This document shows, piece after piece, positions 55,741-64,000 of a stretch of DNA of 64,000 nucleotides. Both the position numbers and the translations under genes were made by a program. The DNA is from Symsagittifera roscoffensis (lineage: Eukaryota > Xenacoelomorpha > Acoela > Convolutidae). The stretch lies in NCBI RefSeq assembly GCF_963678635.1, contig NC_087064.1, positions 24,110,539-24,174,538 on the forward strand, written 5' to 3'. Each line of letters starts with the position of its first letter. Position 1 is the stretch's first letter. Below the pieces are notes generated by a model. It did not search any database. It was not told where the DNA came from and saw nothing but the letters and a program-made list of their open reading frames with translations.

Positions 55741-56607
55741 AGTGTCAAACCCCAGGTTGCTTACATTTCAGTCAGTGTTTAGAGCGGTAATTTTAAATCT
55801 GATGAAATGTTGGAAAAGTGATCGAAAAGTTTTAGCGTCACCTTTTTCATTACAATTTTGGACCATAAATTCGCAAAATTTAAAATCATCATAGTATTTC
55901 TAAGCAAGGTGTTTTTAACCAAATTTTGCAATATCAAACTAATTTTGAAAAATAGCTTGCAAACATCCAAATTTCTTCCCTTTATCTGGATAAGTTAAAT
56001 ACGCACTGTAGATGTTTAAAAAAAACAGGTTAATTTTTCCTAAAGTTTCGCTAAAGTTTTGGATCAAGATAGAATAACGAGAGGTAAAACTTTGCCAGAG
56101 AATCATTTTCGTGATTTTTGATTGTCTGACTATTTTCACTAAACTTATTAAGCTCTCGTAGCTAAAACAATTTTGCCAAAACTTACAAGACTTGAAAGGC
56201 TTAACTGCCTTTTAAGTTCGCATTGAAAGCTCGCTCCGAGTAGTCTTCGCTTTAAAAAAAAATTAATTAAGTTTTCATAAAAAGAAGATTGTTAAAACTT
56301 TAAAGATTTTTTTTTTGAAACTTATCATCCCACACGTTATTTAAAGTGTAAAAAAGCATACGCAGTCTAAAGCAAAGTTTTAAATAGACCAAATGGGATA
56401 CCTCATTCACCTGGGAACCATTTTTTAGTGGGATTAATACGCAAATTACGCGTAAATAGCGCGATCTATATCGCCTGTTAACTGTAAATTGTTCAAACTG
56501 ACAATCTTTAAGCCCTCGTACACTTATCGGGTTTAAAAACAACTTTATCCAGGGTAGCATAAAAATGGAATGTACATTTTTCATGTGACCAATTTTCGTA
56601 AAAATAT
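55741..56607. other. No gene seen
   Basis: AT-rich. The segment at about 56300-56540 resembles a worn minus-strand-oriented part of the HINE-like family. Confidence 0.35.
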
Positions 56608-57120
56608 TGTTCCGACTTTCGATACGAAAGTAACGGAATATTTGTGCTCGAGGTGGGTTTTTTTTTCTTCAGACAAATTTCGACTTTTTAACTAGCCGAT
56701 TTTGCCGCAATTTGCGTATATCATTCGAAAGCAATTGTTGTCCTGAGCTTAAATTTGAAACAATATTTCACCTATGATCGTTTTTCGTAAAGTTATGAGG
56801 GTTTAAAGATTACCATTTTGGCTAATTTGGGACAATTAACGCGCGATAAATTTCGCGCTATTAACGCGTAAGCGAGATTTAATCCGTCTTAGAAATCGTT
56901 CCAATTTAATTCAAGGAAGCTTATATGCCATAATTGATTTATTAATAGGCGCAAAACCTATCGCTTTACACTTAATATGACGTGTGGGGGGATGTTTTTA
57001 CTTTCAAAATGTTTTTAATTTCTTTTATTACAATGAAATTGTTCATCTTATTAATGCTCCATAGACCTTAAAAGGCAGTCGGAACTTTCAGGGCTTCACC
57101 CTGATACGAGCAGTCTTGTT
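56608..57120 (+). mobile_element. HINE-like element, full length
   Basis: Starts TGTTCCGACTTTCGATACGA and ends CAGGGCTTCACCCTG plus ATACGAGCAGTCTTGTT. Nearly full match to 11401-11902. Confidence 0.65.
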
Positions 57121-57413
57121 GGGGTTTAAAGATTGCCAGCTTGGCCAATTTGGGACAATTACCGCGCAATATATTCACGCTATTAATGTGTGAGTGGAAA
57201 TTAATTCCTTTTAGAAATCCTTCCAATTTGAACGGAGTCATACTATTTATCATTTTTCATAGCAAGTGAGAGGAATGCTTTTTTAAAAAAAAAAATCTTT
57301 TTCTTCTCTTTTTTCTTTGAAAAATGTATCATTTTTTTAAAGCAAACACTACTCCATAGATTTTAAAAGGCAGTCTTAACAAGCAAGGCTTCGTTCTGAT
57401 ACGAGCAGTCTGG
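57121..57413 (+). mobile_element. HINE-like element, 5'-truncated, in tandem
   Basis: Follows the previous copy directly, starting at the internal GGGGTTTAAAGATTGCC and ending ATACGAGCAGTCTGG. Confidence 0.6.
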
Positions 57414-58780
57414 TTTTTTTAAATCAATTTAGCCAACTGGGAAGAGCCTCCACAAAAAAAATAGCAGAAAAAAGCATTATGGAGTTTTTTTGAGTTTTTG
57501 GACTGACTAAAATACATCTTTTCTGCGCAGTTACTATTTCAGTTAATTAAAAGGTTATTGTTTCAACAGTAATTTCAAACGGGGTTTTCTGGCTGACATT
57601 TGTCAATCAAAAGAGAATTACGAGTTTATGCATGCTTTTCCATCTTGGTATATAAAAACAATATGAAAAAGCCGTTGATTAATGTTCTTTTTGAAATATT
57701 GCAACGATATCAATCAATATAAAAAATATAAATCTGTCAATTCAAGACAAGCAGCCACAAGACACTTAACCCAACAAAATGTGTCAACTAAAGCTTTACT
57801 ATGCTGGGGAACTTGAAACCCATGATTGAAACAGCACGTATGAAAAACTTCATTTATAGTTTGATTTTTTTAAAATGTTTTTCCTTTGACAAATTTTTAC
57901 ATCGTGATTGTTTTTGACATGTGAACTTATGTGTTTTATGAACAGCATGCTGTAATCAAGTTGTCATCTCTTCAATTAATTATTGAATTAATTAATGGGA
58001 AATCATTTTTTGCAAGAAGAATTGAATGCGTGAAAATTTGTCAATCAATCAGAGCTCATTATTGAAAACTTTGAAGGAAGTAAGCGATAAAGTCGTTCAA
58101 TTTTGCAACGGTCACGTGACATAGTCTAGTTAAGGATTTTTGCTCATTCGTTCCTTCGCGTATGCGAATACTCCAATAAATTGGTATCGAGGACAGCAGA
58201 ATACAATGTTGATTCTAGGTTAAGCTTTGTAGTTTTTGTAAACAGGCTCGATGAAATCGATAAAAATATGGTTCAGCGATAATTCATAAAAATGAACTTC
58301 ACTTCTGCTGAGATAATGATTTAGGTTCGAGGTATAGGCTTGAATTTGTAATGAATTTTAAGATTCTATGTTCTAAGCTCTATACGAAATAATTACTTCT
58401 ATATAATCGAAAAAGTTCAAAAACCATGAAAAAACTTTGTATGAGGAAATTGTGAAGGCATCTGAAGTATTTTTGTGCACCAATTTTAAGTGAAAAAAAT
58501 TCACTCCTAGGGAGATGAGTTATGTACTCTATTCGTTTTCCTTTTTTCGATATTTTATTTAAAAATCTACTGCAATTTACGATTACCGAAAAGCCACTTC
58601 ATAATTACTTAAATTGAAATCAAATTATGTTTTTTGTCCTCAAAAAGATTCCAGATGATCGCAAAAAACCGCGATTTCAAAGACAAAAACAAAGACAAAA
58701 GGGAGTACTAGAGGCGGTTTCAAAAAGCATGTTATTTTGTTTATTGCTTTTAAAAAAAGCCAAAAGAGTACCTATAGGGT
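57414..58780. other. No gene seen
   Basis: AT-rich, without supported features. Confidence 0.4.
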
Positions 58781-59122
58781 TATTGCAATTTCAGCACGAC
58801 CACTATAAAAGTAAAAAAATTCCCCCTGCCGACCCAAAGGATCCCCCCTTTGATCATAATGATTTTGAGGGGGGAGCGCGCGCCGAAAAAAAGCAATTTT
58901 TCAGTCAAAATTGTCCAAAAAGTGCCTAAGAACGCCTTTTTTGGCCTGTTTTTCAAAATTTTGCCTGCCGCGCAAAAATTTTGGCCAAAATAGGAACAAA
59001 GCCGTGCTTTGAGAGAGCTCGAAAAATCAATTTGGTCGACCTAAAAAAAAGGTCGTCAAAATTTTCGAAAATATTTTGAAAATCCGCCCCCCCCCCTCGA
59101 GAAAATCCTAAATCCGCCCCTG
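58781..59122 (-). mobile_element. hAT-like MITE, one end intact
   Basis: Right end is CCTCGAGAAAATCCTAAATC then CGCCCCTG, the inverse of CAGGGGCGGAT; interior has GGAGCGCGCGCCG. The left boundary is uncertain and no 8-bp duplication was found. Confidence 0.5.
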
Positions 59123-59528
59123 GTTCTATAACATTGAGTTTTGAACAAATCGGAAAACAATTTTGGCAGGATGTCTACTGGCCAAGCAGATGATTATGTC
59201 ATTTATGGCAATTTCAAAATAGATTTTTCCAAAAACGTAGCTAAAAAAATCTAAATAAACAGAAATAATGCCATGAAACAACTTTTTTTGTGAAACAAAA
59301 ATGAGCCTATGCGTGATACAGAAACATGCGATTCTATTTCAGACCTGTTTTTCACAAGCATTTAAAGTCTGAAAAACAGGCCAATTTCTTTGACCTATAT
59401 GCATCAAAGGAAACAACGGGCCATGACACAAGATGAACGAACGAGATACTAGCGAGAAACTTCCATTCTTTGTGCTACATTAGAACTGTAACCTTTTCCA
59501 ATTGAGAAATCATAATTTTGATAAATTG

Positions 59529-60046
59529 TGCTCCGACTTTCGATACGAAAGTAACGGAATATTTGTGCTCGGGGTGGGTTTTTTTTCTTCAGACAAATTT
59601 CGCCATTTTTGACGGATTTTTAAAATATCATTCGAAAAGTATTGTTGTCGTGAACTCAAACTTGAAAAGATATTTCACCTGTGATCATTTTTCGTAAAGT
59701 TATGGGGGTTTAAATATTGCCATTTTGTCCAATTTGGGACAACTAACGCGCGATATAATTCGCGCTATTAATGCTTAAGCGGAGATTTAATCCGTCTTAG
59801 AAATTGTTCCAAATTGGTTGAAAGAAGCTAATTTGCCATAACTGATTTGTTACAAGGCGCAAAATCTATCCTTCTGTACTTTATATGGCGTGCGGGGTGA
59901 TGATTTTCAAAAAAAAATTCAAATTTTAGAGAAAAAAAATTTCATTTTATTTTATTAAAATTATTTTTTTATTTTATTACTGCTCCATAAACCTTAAAAG
60001 GCAGTCCGAACATTCAGGGCTTTACCCTGATACGAGCAGTCTTGTT
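59529..60046 (+). mobile_element. HINE-like element
   Basis: CTCCGACTTTCGATACGAAA at the start and CAGGGCTTTACCCTG then GAGCAGTCTTGTT at the end. Nearly full length. Confidence 0.6.
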
Positions 60047-60215
60047 ATCGATATGTAATTGATTATTGTTCTAAGAAAATCAAAATACTTAAAATCTGAT
60101 GTAATCTTTTTGTTTCCCACTTTATGATACTTTCGCATTTTTTTTGAAAGTTCGTTTGAGATGAAGAAACGCATTTTAATTTTATTGAACAAGACACGTT
60201 GCATTAGTTTGATAA

Positions 60216-60410
60216 ACCTCCACTAGGTTTACTTTTACCCCGTTTTTACTCCCATTGTGGCATTTTTTGAAATTTGATTTGTCTATCGTTCGATTGTTTT
60301 GGCATAACTTCTGCATCACTTGCTCGAATCATGCAAAAAGTGATGCAAACTGTCGTAGGATGCGATTCATGAACAAAATGAAAGAAATCCGAAGACGACA
60401 TGGGAATCCA
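60216..60410 (+). repeat. Diverged copy of the 338-bp repeat
   Basis: Starts AACCTCCACTAGGTTTACTT and follows the triplicated unit with many changes. It is separated from the array by unrelated sequence and a HINE end (near 60563). Confidence 0.65.
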
Positions 60411-60772
60411 TAATATTGACCGACTATTTTTTTTGTCAGTGAAAGACTATCAAATTCAGTTTGTTTGCATCTAGTTTTGATGCAGGTATGTTTTTACGCC
60501 TCTTTTGACGGGAATTTTAAAAGATATTATCTGAAAATTAGCAATGATTGAACACAAAATTAACAAGACTGCTCGTATGAGGGTGATACCATAAATGTTT
60601 TGACTGCATTTTAATGTCTATTCAGTTTTTAAATTTTTTAAATTATTCTCTCCCCCTCATACTAATTAAAATACGAAGTGAAATATGAAAGAGACCAAAT
60701 AGCTAGAACAATTTTGAAAGATTCCTAAGACATTAAGACTCTCGCCAAATTGGATTGGCAATCTTTTAATTA

Positions 60773-61790
60773 AACCTCCACTAGGCTTACTTTTTCCCCG
60801 TTTTTACTCCCAATGTGCATTTTTTGAAGTTTGATTTGTTTATCATTCGAGTAGGCGGTACAATCAGCTTGTTTAGGCATAATTTCTGCATAAGTTGCTC
60901 GAATTATGCAAAAATTGTTGCAGACTGTCCCAGGATGCGATTAATTTTTTTAAAAATTTATCCCTTCTCCCCCTCATACAAATTAAATTACGAAGTGATA
61001 TACTTCGCTCATAGCGAAATATGAAAGAGACCAAATTACTAGAACAATTATGAACTATTCCTAAGACGGATTAAATCTCTGGCCAAATTGGATTGGCAAT
61101 CTTTTAATTAAACCTCCACTAGGCTTACTTTTTCCCCGTTTTTACTCCCAATGTGCATTTTTTGAAGTTTGATTTGTTTATCATTCGAGTAGGCGGTACA
61201 ATCAGCTTGTTTAGGCATAATTTCTGCATAAGTTGCTCGAATTATGCAAAAATTGTTGCAGACTGTCCCAGGATGCGATTAATTTTTTTAAAAATTTATC
61301 CCTTCTCCCCCTCATACAAATTAAATTACGAAGTGATATACTTCGCTCATAGCGAAATATGAAAGAGACCAAATTACTAGAACAATTATGAACTATTCCT
61401 AAGACGGATTAAATCTCTGGCCAAATTGGATTGGCAATCTTTTAATTAAACCTCCACTAGGCTTACTTTTTCCCCGTTTTTACTCCCAATGTGCATTTTT
61501 TGAAGTTTGATTTGTTTATCATTCGAGTAGGCGGTACAATCAGCTTGTTTAGGCATAATTTCTGCATAAGTTGCTCGAATTATGCAAAAATTGTTGCAGA
61601 CTGTCCCAGGATGCGATTAATTTTTTTAAAAATTTATCCCTTCTCCCCCTCATACAAATTAAATTACGAAGTGATATACTTCGCTCATAGCGAAATATGA
61701 AAGAGAACAAATTACTAGAACAATTATGAACTATTCCTAAGACGGATTAAATCTCTGGCCAAATTGGCTTGGCCAACTTTTAAACCCATT
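60773..61790 (+). repeat. Three tandem copies of a 338-bp unit
   Basis: Units start AACCTCCACTAGGCTTAC at about 60773, 61111 and 61449. They are almost identical; a change near 61706 (GAGAACAAA for GAGACCAAA) and changes close to the end mark the third. Each carries the same 69-codon ORF, which is a product of the duplication and not evidence of a gene. Confidence 0.93.
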
Positions 61791-62151
61791 GACGGACTTG
61801 TTTCCTTTAGAAGAAGCGCCGAAGAGGTTGGAGTAAAAAACGCGGCTTCTTAATTAAAAAATTTACCAGACAGTCTTGAATTCTGCAACAGAAATGTGCA
61901 AAATACTTTGTCCAGAAAAAAAACCAGAAAAAAAACACCATAATTTGAAGATAACGTGACTTGAACAATTGAATAAAAATTTGGATTGGAACCTGTTTTG
62001 AAAAACGGTTTGAATCAGTTTGAACTTGCTTTGAAAAACTCAATTCAAAACAGTCTGATCTTGACTGACTAAAAGTTTATCAGATTGACTGAGCGAAAGA
62101 GCGGACTATAACTGATTGTTCTGATCTCTTCATACTAACAATGATCGACAA

Positions 62152-62495
62152 CAGGGGCGGATCTAGGATCTTCTCGAGAGGGGGATCCCAGAACACAATA
62201 AAAACCCTATTTTGACCAAGCAATATTTCGAAAAATTAAGTAAAAAATACCGTTAATGGTCATTTTTTTTAAAAATTCGACCACGAAAATTACGTTTTTT
62301 TGGCGCGCCCTTTCCATCACTTTTAGTATACAATGGCGCCAAAGGCGCCTATAGAAAAAAATAGGGTTGGTCGGCCTAAAATGGATCTTATAAAACAATT
62401 CCTAAGTGAGGACCCTTTTGTTGATCAGGGGTTCAAATCTCTGGAGGAAGCGAGACATCATCCTCCCCCCCCCCCCCTCCCTGAATCTGGCCCTG
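62152..62495 (-). mobile_element. hAT-superfamily MITE with 8-bp target duplication
   Basis: Inverted termini CAGGGGCGGATCTAGG and CAGGGCCAGATTCAGG (right end read inverted). ATCGACAA directly abuts both sides (62144-62151 and 62496-62503), the 8-bp duplication expected of hAT elements. It is 344 bp, non-coding, with an internal GGCGCCAAAGGCGCC palindrome. The strand is nominal, set by the two partial copies. Confidence 0.85.
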
Positions 62496-62503
62496 ATCGA
62501 CAA

Positions 62504-64000
62504 TGATCTAAAGTTTTCACTATAACTGTCGTTAACTTTAGAGAAAAAATCATAGAGATGTGTACAAGTAAACTAAGCTTGAGAAATTTGATTCGAAATT
62601 GTCTAATCCAGACAGATCAAATTTTTTTTGAAGCTTCCTTTTTAAAAAGCGGATGCAAACTGATTGTTTGGCTACATCGTGACGCGGGAAGAATGCTTTC
62701 TCAAATCAAGCAAGTTCGGGTTCAACTTTTTTTGCCAAGATAGTTGTTGTCAAAACTTGGTTTTAGTTATTTATACACCAACTGGCTGCTTTCATGTCTA
62801 GAAGTATAACAGAAAAACGCTAAAGACAAACAAACAATCAGCGTTTTTTAGATTGCAGAAACCATATAGACTAGAAGACTGCTGGGAAGAGAACCAAAAA
62901 CGATTCAGAGAGGAAAAAGTGCAGAGAGCAAGGAAACGAAAAGACATATTACATTAGAAAGGCAACTGATTGTTCAGGCAGATTCGAAATATTCGACTAC
63001 GATTTAACCCTGATTCATAAGTTCGCAGCCTTTTCAAATTATAATGCAAACCCTCATTTTTAATAATTTACACCTAATTCAGTAACTATAGAAAAAAAAT
63101 TAGCGCATGTTCAGCTGACATGCAGCGCTGATACACTATGAAGTGACCTTGATCACAGACCGATCCATAAACGGCATTCGCAAAGAAATCGTTGAATAAG
63201 CGATACTTTTTTTTGACACATCAACAATTAGATCAACACTTTTGTTCAGAGCTTCTTAGAGTTGCTTAGGATATTTTATAGCTTCAGAAGGCTTTTTATG
63301 TCGAAAAATTCAATATTATAAATAAAACACATATGATCATCAAGTTTCCCTGCTGTGCTGGAAAAATGAAACGCTAGTATGAAAAATCAAATAAACGAAA
63401 TAGTAAGTAAAAACTATGGGTTCGCTAAATTTTTATAAAATTTATGGATTTTCACATATGTTTTTTTATACCAGATAAGCAACAACTCGTAATTTCACAT
63501 CCCAACACTTCATGTCTTGATTTGCATCACACAATTTCTCGATGCAACTTATAGCTGTCTTTTTTCTACTGCAAACAACCCAGCCATGTATTTATATATG
63601 ATTTTTTTTATAGTCACGTGTTTGCCTGACTACCAATTTTGATCCTGATATAACTGCTCATATTTTTTCATTATATTGTCAGTTACTGATTTATTCCAGG
63701 AAAAGTTTTCGAAATAAAAACATTACTGACATTTCAAAATCTATTATTTTTATTTAAAAAATCTTCACCTTTTCTCAACACGCGATATCAAATAAAAAGA
63801 GTTATTTTTCGCACCTGAAAAAAAATTGTTTAGAAATTCAAGTTGCCTCCATCTAATTTTGTGCAATTTAATTTGCCGCATACGGTAAGCTAATAGAAAA
63901 ACACTGCTCATTTCAAGACAAAGCTCTGAGTATTCTGCCGTTCAAGGTTAATGGAGGAATGATTGCCCAAAAAAGTCTTGATGGATTTTTCAAAGGAATT
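62504..64000. other. No gene seen
   Basis: AT-rich. A faint HINE-like end occurs near 63900-63950. No supported ORF. Confidence 0.4.

Noticed and set aside
60815-61700. Three identical 69-codon ORFs
   Set aside because: They are shadows of the 338-bp duplication; the diverged copy at 60216 does not keep the frame.

Overview
The window looks like an invertebrate animal genome. It is AT-rich and gene-poor, has spliced exons of a class A G-protein-coupled receptor on the minus strand, and is full of interspersed and tandem repeats. No bacterial signals were seen. The species cannot be named from the sequence alone.

The main content is a giant Ty3-like LTR retroelement with a retrovirus-like layout. 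One complete copy (copy B, minus strand) runs 14451-30620, 16,170 bp. It has two 408-bp LTRs that I read as differing at one base, and a TTTG duplication on both sides. Going 5' to 3' on the minus strand: LTR, probable primer binding site, about 1.25 kb of leader, ORF155 and ORF318 (Gag position), Pol (RT, RNase H, integrase), two tiny overlapping membrane ORFs, a 378-residue ORF with no ATG, an Env-like glycoprotein of 872 residues, a 599-residue ORF of unknown family that overlaps the env stop by ATGA, a short consensus intron just after the last stop, about 1.5 kb of 3' UTR, and the LTR. The 3' part of a second copy (copy A, plus strand) fills 1-6922. The two copies point tail to tail across 7.5 kb and are nearly identical, so the family was active recently. 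Copy B carries a 382-bp partial duplication between ORF318 and pol that interrupts what looks like a -1 gag-pol overlap. No aspartic protease motif was found.

Between the copies (6923-14450) I see no gene: a G/C-rich repeat block, one ~500-bp Helentron/HINE-like element and a TCGCGA-rich minisatellite. From 30.6 to 36.5 kb there are degenerate tandem repeats and element fragments. A minisatellite of ~62-bp units with higher-order structure fills about 36.5-44.0 kb. A likely exon of unknown identity lies at 44235-44408 (-). The last two coding exons of the receptor are at 50677-50806 and 46104-46317 (-), with splice phases that match. Their 4.4-kb intron holds a dead non-LTR retrotransposon, hAT-type debris and AT-rich palindromes. 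The rest (50.9-64 kb) is mostly copies of the HINE-like family, a hAT MITE with an 8-bp target duplication, a triplicated 338-bp repeat, and sequence in which I see nothing.

The candidate undescribed system is the retroelement: a giant env-bearing Ty3-like element with an extra gene after env, an ATG-less ORF before env, paired small membrane ORFs and a conserved intron next to the last stop codon.
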